In this document: piece after piece, positions 10,773 to 20,639 of the stretch
Layout: each line of letters begins with the position of its first letter
How positions within the stretch are numbered: position 1 is the first letter of the stretch
From: Cherax quadricarinatus
Taxonomy: Eukaryota > Arthropoda > Malacostraca > Decapoda > Parastacidae
Assembly (NCBI RefSeq): GCF_038502225.1
Contig: NC_091378.1
Span: 4,445,925-4,509,924 of the forward strand
DNA length: 64,000 nt
Direction: 5' to 3'
Program-made: the position numbers and the translations under genes
The notes under the pieces: model-generated
What the model saw: the letters and a program-made list of their open reading frames with translations, nothing else
The model's database searches: none
Told to the model about the DNA's origin: nothing

Positions 10773-12105
10773 ATATGTTTCACTCTATGTAGAGCTTCAA
10801 TCAAGATATGTTTCACTATGTAGAGCTTCAATCAAGATATGTTTCACTCTATGTAGAGCTTCAATCAAGATATGTTTCACTCTGTGTAGAGCTTCAATCA
10901 AGATATGTTTCACTATGTAGAGCTTCAATCAAGATATGTTTCACTCTATGTAGAGCTTCAATCAAGATATGTTTCACTCTGTGTAGAGCTTCAATCAAGA
11001 TATGTTTCACTATGTAGAGCTTCAATCAAGATATGTTTCACTCTATGTAGAGCTTCAATCAAGATATGTTTCACTCTGTGTAGAGCTTCAATCAAGATAT
11101 GTTTCACTCTATGTAGAGCTTCAATCAAGATATGTTTCACTCTATGTAGAGCTTCAATCAAGATATGTTTCACTCTGTGTAGAGCTTCATCAAGATATGT
11201 TTCACTCTATGTAGAGCTTCATCAAGATATGTTTCACTCTATGTAGAGCTTCATCAAGATATGTTTCACTCTATGTAGAGCTTCAATCAAGATATGTTTC
11301 ACTATGTAGAGCTTCAAGATATGTTTCACTCTATGTAGAGCTTCATCAAGATATGTTTCACTCTATGTAGAGCTTCAATCAAGATATGTTTCACTATGTA
11401 GAGCTTCATCAAGATATGTTTCACTCTATGTAGAGCTTCATCAAGATATGTTTCACTCTATGTAGAGCTTCAATCAAGATATGTTTCACTCTATGTAGAG
11501 CTTCAATCAAGATATGTTTCACTCTATGTAGAGCTTCAATCAAGATATGTTTCACTCTATGTAGAGCTTCATCAAGATATGTTTCACTCTATGTAGAGCT
11601 TCAATCAAGATATGTTTCACTCTGTATAGAGCTTCAATCAAGATATGTTTCACTCTATATAGAGCTTCAATCAAGATATGTTTCACTCTATGTAGAGCTT
11701 CAATCAAGATATGTTTCACTCTATATAGAGCTTCAATCAAGATATGTTTCACTCTATGTAGAGCTTCAATCAAGATATGTTTCACTCTATATAGAGCTTC
11801 AATCAAGATATGTTTCACTCTATATAGAGCTTCAATCAAGATATGTTTCACTCTATGTAGAGCTTCAATCAAGATATGTTTCACTCTATATAGAGCTTCA
11901 ATCAAGATATGTTTCACTCTATGTAGAGCTTCAATCAAGATATGTTTCACTCTATGTAGAGCTTCAATCAAGATATCTTTCACTCTATGTAGAGCTTCAA
12001 TCAAGATATGTTTCACTCTATGTAGAGCTTCAATCAAGATATGTTTCACTCTATGTAGAGCTTCAATCAAGATATGTTTCACTCTATGTAGAGCTTCATC
12101 AAGAC
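10773..12105. repeat. 33-bp minisatellite, about 40 copies
   Basis: Unit GAGCTTCAATCAAGATATGT plus TTCACTCTATGTA. Variants lack one A in CAATC or carry TATA in place of TGTA. At 11 codons per unit it gives an open minus-strand frame of 176 codons (11552-12082), which I regard as a by-product. Confidence 0.95.
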
Positions 12106-12152
12106 AATTTTCTTCATAATTGTCAACAGTACGTCATTTTACCCAACTATTC

Positions 12153-12154
<2 letters not shown>

Positions 12155-12184
<30 letters not shown>

Positions 12185-12240
12185 GTAATAATAATAATAA
12201 TAGTAATAGTAATACTAATAATCGTAGTAATAATAGTAAT
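12155..12240. repeat. (AAT)n/(AGT)n imperfect microsatellite
   Basis: AAT-rich run with interspersed AGT. Confidence 0.9.
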
Positions 12241-12264
12241 ATTTTTTATGTAACGTCAGTAAGT

Positions 12265-12345
12265 GTTTTGGGAATTTTTACATGGACCTGCTTCGCATGG
12301 GTCAGTAGGCCTGCTGCAGTGTTCCTTCTTTCTTATGTTCTAATC
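12265..12345 (+). mobile_element. LINE C 3' tail fragment
   Basis: GGACCTGCTTCGCATGGGTC, AGTAGGCCTGCTGCAGTGTT and TTTCTTATGTTCTAA form the LINE C terminus. Confidence 0.8.
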
Positions 12346-12367
12346 GTAGGTGAGAGAAAGTGTTGGT

Positions 12368-12482
12368 AGCCTCCTGGAGTATACCTGGAGGGTATTTCGG
12401 GGGGTCAGCGCCCCCGCAGCCCGGTCCATGACCATGAGGCAATATTGGTAGCCTCCTGGGGTATACCTGGAGGGTATTTCTC
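12368..12482 (-). mobile_element. LINE A 3' UTR fragments, duplicated
   Basis: Two copies of GTATACCTGGAGGGTATTTC lie about 80 bp apart. The first continues into the GCGCCCCCGCAGCCCGGTCC block. Confidence 0.7.
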
Positions 12483-12630
12483 CTGCTTTTTTTCTCTGTT
12501 CTGCTTCTTCTTTTCCCCTTTTCTGTTGTTGCTGCTCCTTCTCCTCATTCTGCTGCTTTTTCTCCTCCTCCTCCTCCTGCTTCTTTTCATTCTCGTTCTC
12601 CTTTTCCTCCTGTCTCTCTGTCTCTCTCAC
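12483..12630. repeat. Pyrimidine-rich tract
   Basis: TTC/CTC/TCC-rich DNA. Its minus-strand Glu/Lys-rich frame is compositional. Confidence 0.7.
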
Positions 12631-12687
12631 GAATCCCCTGCTGTGTGTTGTTAACCCCCAGTATTGCCTGTGTTTGTAGTCCTCTGT

Positions 12688-12777
12688 TTAGGTGGTAGGG
12701 CCATCAAAGGGCCATCTCCATGGCCTTGACATTTAGGTGGTAGGGCCATTAAAGGGCCACGCCATGTCCTTGACGTT
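12688..12777. repeat. Two tandem copies of a 45-bp unit
   Basis: TTTAGGTGGTAGGGCCAT...GGGCCA...CCTTGACAT occurs twice in a row with small differences. Confidence 0.8.
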
Positions 12778-13126
12778 CTACATTAATTCGAGTATGTTGT
12801 GTGAGCAGTTAACGTAATACACATACAACCCACGGGACGTTCTTCACATGAATATTTGATCCTAGTCGATCATACCCTGATAGACCTTCCATTGTGTGTG
12901 TGTGTGTGTGTACTCAGTTGTACTCACCTAGTTGAGGTTGCGGGGGTCGAGTCCGAGCTCCTGGCCCCGCCTCTTCACTGATCGCTACTAGGTCACTCTC
13001 CCTGAACCGTGAGCTTTATCATACCTCTTCTTTATCATACCTCTTCTTAAAGCTATGTATGGATCCTGCCTCCACTACATCGCTTCCCAAACTATTCCAC
13101 TTACTGACTACTCTGTGGCTGAAGAA

Positions 13127-13588
13127 TTACTTCCTAACATCCCTGTGATTCATCTGCGTCTTCAACTTCCAACTGTGTCCCCTTGTTACTGTGTTTAGTC
13201 TCTGGAACATCCTGTCTTTGTCCACCTTGTCAATTCCTCTCAGTATTTTGTATGTCGTTATCATGTCCCCCCTATCTCTCCTGTCCTCCAGTGTCGTCAG
13301 GTTGATTTCCCTTAACCTCTCCTCGTAGGACATACCTCTTAGCTCTGGGACTAGTCTTGTTGCAAACCTTTGCACTTTCTCTAGTTTCTTCACGTGCTTG
13401 GCTAGGTGTGGGTTCCAAACTGGTGCCGCATACTCCAATATGGGCCTAACGTACACGGTGTACAGGGTCCTGAATGATTCCTTATTAAGATGTCGGAATG
13501 CTGTTCTGAGGTTTGCTAGGCGCCCATATGCTGCAGCAGTTATTTGGTTGATGTGCGCTTCAGGAGATGTGCCTGGTGTTATACTCAC
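13127..13588 (-). pseudogene. LINE B ORF2, C-terminal part
   Basis: Encodes the region after the RT catalytic core: a D-L-G-V-S-type start just upstream, the Y-V-R-P-I-L-E-Y-A motif with W-N-P (residues about 47-61), typical of the RT-proximal region of CR1/L2/Jockey-type elements, and the L-E-D-R-R-x-R-G-D motif. It ends at a premature stop. The sister copy at 53356-54027 has Tyr there and continues for about 40 residues. It is separated from the RT part by frame breaks at about 13630-13696. Confidence 0.85.
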
Positions 13589-13678
13589 CCCAAGATCTTT
13601 TTCCTTGAGTGAGATTTGTAGTCTCTGGCCCCCCTAGACTGTACTCCGTCTGCGGTCTTCTTTGCCCTTCCCCAATCT

Positions 13679-15217
13679 TCATGACTTTGCACTTGGATTG
13701 AACTCCAGGAACCAATTGCTGGACCAGGTCTGCAGCCTGTCCAGATCCCTTTGTAGTTCTGCCTGGTGAATTCTTCTCATCAACTTCTCGTCATCTGCAA
13801 ACAGGGACACCTCAGAGTCTATTCCTTCCGTCATGTCATTCACAAATACCAGAAACAGCACTGGTCCTAGGACTGACCCCTGTGGGACCCTGCTGGTCAC
13901 AGGTGCCCACTCTGACACCTCGCCACGTACCATGACTCGCTGCTGTCTTCCTGACAAGTATTCCCTGATCCATTGTATTGCCTTCCCTGTTATCCCTGCT
14001 TGGTCCTCCAGTTTTTGCACCAATCTCTTGTGTGGAACTGTGTCAAGCGCCTTCTTACAGTCCAAGAATATGCAATCCACCCACCCCTTTCTCTCTTGTC
14101 TTACTGCTGTCACCATGTCATAGAACTCCAGTAGGTTTGTGACACAGGATTTCCCGTCCCTGAAACCATGTTGGCTGCTGTTGATGAGATCATTCCTTTC
14201 TAGGTGTTCCACCACTCTTCTGATAATCTTCTCCATGATTTTGCATGCTATACATGTCAATGACACTGGTCTGTAGTTTAATGCTTCATGTCTGTCTCCT
14301 TTTTTAAAGATTGGGACTACATTTGCTGTCTTCCATGCCTCAGGCAATCTCCCTGTTTCGATAGATGTATTGAATATTGTTGTTAGGGGTACACATAGCG
14401 CCTCTGCTCCCTCTCTCAATACCCATGGGGAGATGTTATCTGGCCCCATTGCCTTTGAGGTATCTAGCTCACTCAGAAGCCTCTTCACTTCTTCCTCGGT
14501 TGTGTGCACTGTGTCCAGCACATGGTGGTGTGCCCCACCTCTCCGTCTTTCTGGAGCCCCTTCTGTCTCCTCTGTGAACACTTCTTTGAATCTCTTGTTG
14601 AGTTCCTCACATACTTCACGGTCATTTCTTGTTGTCTCTCCTCCTTCCTTCCTTAGCCTGATTACCTGGTCCTTGTCTGTTGTTTTCCTCCTGATGTGGC
14701 TGTACAACAGTTTCGGGTCAGATTTGGCTTTCGCTGCTATGTCATTTTCATATTGTCTTTGGGCCTCCCTTCTTATCTGTGCATATTCGTTTCTGGCTCT
14801 ACGACTGCTCTCCTTATTCTCCTGGGTCCTTTGCCTTCTATATTTCTTCCATTCCCTAGCACACTTGGTTTTTGCCTCCCTGCACCTTTGGGTAAACCAT
14901 GGGCTCATCCTGGCTTTTTCACTATTCCTGTTACCCTTGGGTACAAACCTCTCCTCAGCCTCCTTGCATTTTGTTGCTACATATTCCATCATCTCATTAA
15001 CTGGCTTCCCTGCCAGTTCTCTGTCCCACTGAACCCCGTTCAGGAAGTTCCTCATTCCTGTGTAGTCCCCTTTCTTGTAGTTTGGCTTCATTCGTCCTGG
15101 CCTTCCTGCTTCTCCCTCCACTTGTAGCTCTACTGTGTATTCGAAGCTTAAAACCACATGGTCACTGGCCCCAAGGGATCTTTCATATGTGATGTCCTCG
15201 ATATCTGCACTACTCAA
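13679..15217 (-). pseudogene. LINE B ORF2: endonuclease end plus reverse transcriptase
   Basis: 512 codons, with the frame open upstream to the (TG)n. Residues 18-20 are S-D-H, the last catalytic motif of the AP-endonuclease-like domain. Residues about 55-230 are a basic linker. RT follows: D-N-I-S fingers, a Y-R-P-V-S-L motif, motif A F-L-D at 384-386, motif B at about 443-452 with Arg in place of the usual Gly before V-P-Q-G, and the F-A-D-D catalytic motif at 473-476. Just after the thumb segment (W-S-S-N-W) a small deletion near 13690, relative to the 54-kb copy, throws it out of frame. Not functional as it stands. Confidence 0.88.
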
Positions 15218-15267
15218 GGTGAATGCTAAGTCCAGCCTTGCTGGTTCATCCTCTCCTCTCTCTCTTG

Positions 15268-15269
<2 letters not shown>

Positions 15270-15324
<55 letters not shown>
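15270..15324. repeat. (TG)n at the LINE B 5' junction
   Basis: About 27 TG units sit exactly at the point where LINE B is truncated. Confidence 0.95.
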
Positions 15325-15327
<3 letters not shown>

Positions 15328-15593
15328 ACGCCTAGCTGTGCTGGTAGCAGCCGACTCGTTGCTTCTGGCTCATCCTCTAAAATGATTTCTGGTCTCCATG
15401 ATCCAGTCATATATATCTGCTCTTCAAACTGTGATGTGTTTGTCTTCAAGTAGTGATTCACTCTTACAAACCGTGAGATTATGTGGTGCACATCCTTGAG
15501 ATGTGCTAGCAATGTCAGATCTTTCATGGTGTGTGCCTGGTGGAGTTGCTGGTGCACATCCTTGAGATGTGCTAGCAATGTCAGATCTTTCAT
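15325..15593 (-). other. Open frame running into a 66-bp repeat, product unknown
   Basis: From about 15593 leftward the minus strand is open for 115 codons: two 22-residue repeats beginning M-K-D-L-T-L-L-A-H-L, about 45 unique residues (including S-W-R-P-E-I-I-L-E-D-E-P), then His-Thr from the (TG)n. An upstream repeat copy has TAA. I recognise no domain. It may be an unknown repeat or an exon remnant. Confidence 0.25.
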
Positions 15594-15822
15594 GGTGTGT
15601 GCCTGGTGGGGTTACTGGTGCATATCCTTGAGATGTGCTAGCAATGTCAGATCTTTCATGGTGTGTGCCTGGTGGGGTTGCTGGTGCACATCCTTGAGAT
15701 GTGCTAGCAATGTCAGATCTTTCATGGTGTGTGCCTGGTGGGGTTGCTGGTGCACATCCTTGAGATGTGCTAGCAATGTCAGATCTTTCATGGTGTGTGC
15801 CTGGTGGGGTTGTTGGTGTTCC
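15484..15822. repeat. 66-bp minisatellite, about 5 copies
   Basis: Unit begins GGTGCACATCCTTGAGATGT. At 22 codons it stays open on the plus strand (122 codons) and partly on the minus strand. Confidence 0.95.
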
Positions 15823-15956
15823 TCGGGTGCTTGGAAAAGGGTGTTATGAGCCTGGAGGATGCTGTGATCATTGGAGAGGGAGGATATTGTGGATCTTGGG
15901 AGATGCTGTGATGTATCTGTATGCAGATTACGAACACAATCTTCTCTGTCTCAGCT

Positions 15957-15997
15957 TTTCGCGGGGGCGTTGACCCCTGGAACATCCTCCAGGTATT
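15957..15997 (+). mobile_element. LINE A 3' terminus scrap
   Basis: GCGGGGGCGTTGACCCCTGG then CCTCCAGGTA. Confidence 0.7.
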
Positions 15998-16244
15998 TCA
16001 TCATAATGTGTTGGCCACCTGCTCATTCTAAAATTTGCTACTGTTTCCTCAGTAATTCTCAATTCACGTATATTGTTTTATATATTGATTCTTCCTTGTA
16101 GCTGTGCATCGTTGACCTTTCTGTGTTCTTGAGGTCGTTGATGCAAGTTACCTCTCCTCACCCACAACATTTTCCACGTCCTGGTTTCATTCTCTATAAG
16201 GCTTTTGGTATCCAGATACAAATTCCAAAGCCTTTTTAAGATCC

Positions 16245-16415
16245 AGGATCAGCCGGGCTGTGGTTCGTACGTTTTACTATGTGCTGCCAGCAGTAACAGC
16301 CTCGTTGATCAGGCCCTGATCCACCTAGAGGCCTGGTCATGGACCGAGCCGCTGGGGCGTTGATCCCCGGAATACCCTCCAGGTAGACTCCAGGGAGGTG
16401 GACTCCAAGACTGTT
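16245..16415 (+). mobile_element. LINE A 3'-end fragment
   Basis: Plus-strand copy of the C-terminal block (AGCAGTAACAGCCTCGTTGA encodes S-N-S-L-V-D) and the 3' UTR through CCCTCCAGGTAGACTCCAGG. Confidence 0.85.
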
Positions 16416-16770
16416 CTTAGGCCACGCCATGTTGCCGGTTCTGGCTTACCAGAGCTTTACAAGTCTAGCTGCAATTCAGAGACACTTTACTGCAGTTCAC
16501 CCACTGAGGGTCTTTATAAAGTGTTTGATAAAATCTCTCAATGGGTGAAAAGTTTTTAAATACAGATTTTACCTACTTAAAGAATCTTTGAATTCACTGG
16601 TGGCTAACAGCAGTGTCTACCCAGCTGCTGCTGCTGTTTTCTCTGTTGACGTTCATCTTTCCCAGTAAATACACTGTCAAACTTACTGACGTTCTTCAAT
16701 AGAATTACTGACGTTCTTCAGTAGAACATTTGAGGCAGTTGACAGTGATAAGGAATATGATATTGTTTAT

Positions 16771-17634
16771 TTGGATTTTAGTAAAGCCTTCGATAGAGTA
16801 CCTCACAAGAGACTCTTAAGAAAAGTGGCAGCTCATGGTATAGGAGGTAAAGTTCTAGCATGGATTGAGGCATGGCTTACCAATAGAAAGCAGAGAGTTA
16901 CCATTAATGGAGTGAAATCTGAATGGGGATTAGTCACTAGTGGCGTTCCACAAGGATCAGTTTTAGGCCCTCTCCTGTTCATAATTTACATTAATGACCT
17001 TGATGAAGGGATTACGAGTGACATGAGTAAATTTGCTGATGATACAAAGATAGGCCGCATAATTCAATCTGAGGAGGATATCAATGAACTCCAGGACGAT
17101 TTGGACAAATTAATGTCTTGGTCTGAAAAATGGCAGATGAAGTTCAATGTTGATAAGTGTAAGGTACTTGCCCTTGGTAATGAAAATAACCCTCGAAGCT
17201 ATAATCTAGGTGAAGTAGAGCTTGATCATTCAGAATGTGAAAAAGACTTGGGAGTCATGGTAAGCAGAAATCTAAAGCCAAGACAGCAGTGCCTTAGTGT
17301 GCGCAACAAGGCCAACAGATTACTTGGATTTATCTCAAGAAGTATAAGTAACAGAAGTCCAAAAGTTATTTTACAGCTCTATACATCACTAGTGAGGCCT
17401 CATTTAGATTATGCTGCTCAGTTTTGGTCCCCTTACTACAGGATGGATATAGACTCATTAGAGAACATACAGAGAAGAATGACTAAAATGATTTACTGTG
17501 TAAGGAACCTCCCGTTTGAAGATAGACTCAAAGCCTTAAATCTCCACTCTCTGGAGAGGCGTAGAATGAGGGGAGATATCATTGTTGCATATGTGTCTTA
17601 CCTAACAACCTGTCGGTATTTTATACCATTTTAA
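16771..17634 (+). pseudogene. LINE C reverse transcriptase fragment
   Basis: The frame is open upstream to about 16735, so the true N-terminus is missing. In the 287-codon stretch, motif A F-S-K-A-F-D is at 3-8, motif B G-V-P-Q-G-S-V-L-G-P at 58-67 and the catalytic F-A-D-D at 88-91. Then come the thumb (W-S-E-K-W), D-L-G-V, Y-T-S-L-V-R-P-H-L-D-Y-A and L-E-R-R-R-M-R-G-D. From 17585 the frame reads into an inserted H-element scrap and stops. The catalytic core looks undamaged, so this is a fairly young copy. Confidence 0.88.
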
Positions 17635-17639
17635 TGTTC
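17585..17639 (+). mobile_element. H-element, 55-bp 3'-end-only insertion
   Basis: Identical to the last bases of the H-element at 18187-18933 apart from a few positions (AACCTGTCGGTATT, TTTAATGTTC). It is flanked by an 8-bp duplication TATCATTG at 17577-17584 and 17640-17647. A 3' end alone with a target duplication is what 5' truncation during target-primed reverse transcription leaves. Confidence 0.85.
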
Positions 17640-17688
17640 TATCATTGAAGTGTATAAGTGGATGACGGGCATAAACAAGGGAGATATT

Positions 17689-18055
17689 TGTAGATGAATG
17701 GTTCAGAGAACCGACATGTTGATAAATTAGACACATGTGCAACTCTTGGGTATCTTTATTGAGGAAATGTTTCGCCACACAGTGGCTTCATCAGTCCATA
17801 CAAAGGAGAATCTTGAAGAACAGGAGGAGAATGAGGTAATCAGTCCCTCAACCTTGAGTCGATGTGGTCAGTCCATCAATCTTGAATAGATTCAAGATTG
17901 ATGGACTGACCACATCGACTCAAGGTTGAGGGACTGATTACCTCATTCTCCTCCTGTTCTTCAAGATTCTCCTTTGTATGGACTGATGAAGCCACTGTGT
18001 GGCGAAACATTTCCTCAATAAAGATACCCAAGAGTTGCACATGTGTCTAATTTAT
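17689..18055. mobile_element. H-element, perfect fold-back
   Basis: Two 168-bp arms (17719-17886 and 17891-18058) are exact reverse complements around a 4-base loop. The left side carries 30 extra bases holding a GGTTC/GAACC hairpin. The insert is flanked by the 13-bp duplication CAAGGGAGATATT (17676-17688 and 18056-18068), which overlaps the last arm bases. Each arm contains CTGATGA, a GCCAC-TGT-GTGGC hairpin and GAAAC. No coding capacity. Confidence 0.92.
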
Positions 18056-18186
18056 CAAGGGAGATATTAATAAAGTACTGAGAGTGTCGAACCAGGTAAG
18101 AACCAGGAATAATGGATTTAAGTTGGATAAATTTAGATTTAGAAAGGACATAGGTAAGTACTGGTTTTCTAACAGAGTTGTAGATG

Positions 18187-18933
18187 TTAGGTAAGACACA
18201 TATGCAACAGTTAGGTATCTTTATTATGAAACATTTCGCCTACACAGTAGGCTTCTTCAGTCAAGTACAGAAAAGTTGATAGAAGCAGAAGATACTTGAA
18301 GACGATGTAATCAGTCCATCACCCTTAAAGTTTTGAGGTGGTCAGTCCCTCAGTCTGGAGAAGAGCATTGTTCCATAGTATGAAACAATATGGAGAAGAA
18401 GTGACAGGATGGAGCTTTTTATAGCGCCAAGAGGTGAGACGTAGGCCACTGTGTAGGCGAAACGTTTCATAATAAAGATACCTAACTGTTGCATATGTGT
18501 CTTACCTAACAACCTGTCGGTATTTTATACCACTTTAATGTTCAATCTGTCAGACACTGCAACACAAGGGTATCTTGGTACAGACCTGCAATCAACTTCG
18601 ACAACTTCCACTAGTGAGAGGGGCTGGATTTGAGAGGGACCTGACCTCTCAACATCTGAGTTCTTACCTCTCCTAGTATCCTACGTCTCACCTCTTGGCG
18701 CTATAAAAAGCTCCATCCTGTCACTGCTCCAGACTGAGGGACTGACCACCTCAAAACTTTAAGGGTGATGGACTGATTACATCGTCTTCAAGTATCTTCT
18801 GCTTCTATTAACTTTTCTGTACTTGACTGAAGAAGCCTACTGTGTAGGCGAAACGTTTCATAATAAAGATACCTAACTGTTGCATATGTGTCTTACCTAA
18901 CAACCTGTCGGTATTGTATACCATTTTGATGTT
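18187..18933. mobile_element. H-element, compound fold-back of 747 bp
   Basis: A left inverted arm (18187-18432) is followed by a partial right end (18433-18545), an internal part and a second complete right end (about 18690-18933). The flanking duplication is CAGAGTTGTAGATG (18173-18186 and 18934-18947). The layout of partial inverted and direct terminal copies resembles the pseudo-LTRs of Penelope-like elements (inference). Confidence 0.88.
18698..18712 (+). promoter_or_regulatory. TATA-box-like motif inside the H-element
   Basis: GGCGCTATAAAAAGC lies upstream of the terminal hairpin in the element's sense direction, and inverted in the left arm (about 18418-18430). It is a plausible RNA polymerase II promoter; that is inferred from the motif only. 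Confidence 0.4.
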
Positions 18934-19179
18934 CAGAGTTGTAGATGCGTGGAACAGTCTTCCCAGTGGGGTGATAGAGGCTAGGACCTTGGGTAGCTTT
19001 AAGAAGAGACTGGACAAATATATGAGTGGGAGGGGCTGGGTTTGATTGGTGTCATTGGGTACGGGAGTTATTTCTAGGGAAGCTTTAGGTAGTAGTCGTT
19101 TTGATAAGGACCTGCCTCGCATGGGCCAGTAGGCCTTCTGCAGTGTTCCTCCATTCTTATATTCTTATGTTCTTAAATG

Positions 19180-20300
19180 CTGTAATCTTCAGAAAACTCG
19201 CGAGGTGTGTCGTAACATGTGTCAAACGCTCTGATCTCCAGAATTCTCATGACCTGACTTAACCTTGACTTCGTCCTAACTTAGCCTGACCTCGGCTGAC
19301 TTTTCTATTTCTCTCCTTCACCCCCCCCCCCCATCCTATCGTTTGTGACCTGATAATGGCCAGGAATGACCCGGAACGTTGGCTAAAGATTTGCCTTCTC
19401 CAATTTCTGGGTTTTGGATTGTTGTAAGTTATTGTGACATTGAGCAGTGGGTCGACCTTATAATTTCCCTTCAGCTGTTTCTACTTTCCTGGTCTGAGTC
19501 CATTGTTCTCTGTATGTTTACGTATTTACGTCTTGTCAGATGTTCAGGTCATCACTTGGGTCTTACCTTGACTGGTAGATCCCTCCACCATACTAGAGCA
19601 ATATTGATTCACCATTCCACCTGCCACCATACTCCTAAATGCCATTCCACCTCACCACCAGCCACCATACTGCCAGCTGGATACCATGCCACCCCAACAC
19701 TAGCCACCATGCTAGTATGCTGCTAAATACCATGCATTCACAATACCAGTCACCACACCTAGCACCATACTCCTAAATACCATTCCACTTCACCCACCAT
19801 ACTGCTAGATACCATGCCACCCCAACACCAGCCACCATACTGCAAAATACCATGCTAGTATGCTGCTAAATACCATGCCTTTACAATACCAGTCACCACC
19901 ACACCTAGCACCATACTCCTAAATACCATTCCACCTCACCAGCAGCCACCACACTGCTAAATACCATGCCACCACAATACCAGCCACTACACCGGCAGTC
20001 AGCGTCACCGCAGTGTTTTTACATATAGCTGGAGGCAAGTGGTCGAGGTAGGGAGTCTAGGGGTAACACATTTCTGGCCATTGTCGTTGTAATTACGCCG
20101 CTTGGGGTAAATTAAGATATTTGAGACAGAATGTATGTATTTTCTAGTTTAATAAGTAGCTCTGAATATCTTTGTAAGTTTAAACCTGAATAAGCTTTGG
20201 GAATTTCACTGTAATTTGTATTAGCGACTCTGTATCGCTTGTAGTAAGGGTGTTTGAAGGGTTATTTTACGGTTATAATGACTATTATTGGTAATAACAT
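19180..20300. other. Unassigned DNA with CCACCATACTGCTAAATACCATG-type repeats
   Basis: Between 19600 and 19990 irregular copies of words such as CACCATACT and AAATACCATGC recur with no fixed period. A poly-C run lies at about 19320-19332. No gene seen. Confidence 0.55.
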
Positions 20301-20479
20301 GCAGCTGTGAGTGAGTAGCATCGCCATGAATATGTATGAGTCTGCTGGCTGGTTAAGTGGATCGAGGACCTGTGGGACGCTGCTACCAACAGGATTGTTG
20401 ATCAGGCACACGTGCATGCTGTCGAACAGTGATGGGACGATATTTTTTTCTGTTCTCGGTATCGATATTCTTAGTTCGA

Positions 20480-20620
20480 CACCGATATGGATGCGTGGGC
20501 CAGCGTGCCACCAGCAGCAACTGCCTGGTTAACCAGGCAAGCACCAGACAAGCCTGACCCAGGGTCGGGCTGCAGGAGTAGCAAAACTCTGGAAAACCAT
20601 CAGAGGTATATCAAAGTTAG
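20480..20620 (+). mobile_element. LINE A2 3' terminus fragment
   Basis: CCTGGTTAACCAGGCAAGCA and AAAACTCTGGAAAACC...AGGTATATCAAAG match the A2 3' end (compare 33520-33612). Confidence 0.65.
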
Positions 20621-20639
20621 ATAATTTTTTCCCCTCTTA

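Larger units (their letters stand above)
10585..12105 (-). mobile_element. H-element hairpin amplified into an array
   Basis: The first copy (10600-10650) reads on the minus strand TTGATGAAGCTCTACA...AGAGCGAAACGTGG, the H hairpin layout. A LINE C tail interrupts at 10683-10772. The 33-bp array that follows repeats the same hairpin. Confidence 0.7.
12911..15269 (-). mobile_element. LINE B, 5'-truncated copy of about 2.4 kb
   Basis: Longest retrotransposon copy in the window. It runs from the last part of the endonuclease domain through a complete reverse transcriptase to the 3' UTR (GGGGCCAGGAGCTCGGACTC on the minus strand). The 3' end abuts (TG)n at 12893-12910 and the 5' truncation abuts (TG)n at 15270-15324. 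In element orientation both are (CA)n. The architecture fits the CR1/L2/Jockey group of non-LTR elements; I cannot fix the clade without alignment. Confidence 0.9.
16733..19176 (+). mobile_element. LINE C copy carrying three nested H insertions
   Basis: The host element runs RT (16733-17584), C-terminal segments (17648-17675, 18069-18186 and 18948-19045) and a 3' UTR ending GCAGTGTTCCTCCATTCTTA with a TTCTTATG-like tail at 19176. Removing the three inserts and one copy of each duplication makes the reading continuous across all three sites. The 5' end is truncated. Confidence 0.88.

Noticed and set aside
12340..12654. Glu/Lys-rich coiled-coil protein on the minus strand
   Set aside because: The sequence is a polypyrimidine tract and the frame runs into a LINE A scrap.
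17719..18058. Terminal inverted repeats of a MITE-type DNA transposon
   Set aside because: Arms are unequal, flanking duplications vary from 8 to 14 bp and a 3'-only copy exists, which fits retrotransposition better. It is not excluded until more copies are seen.
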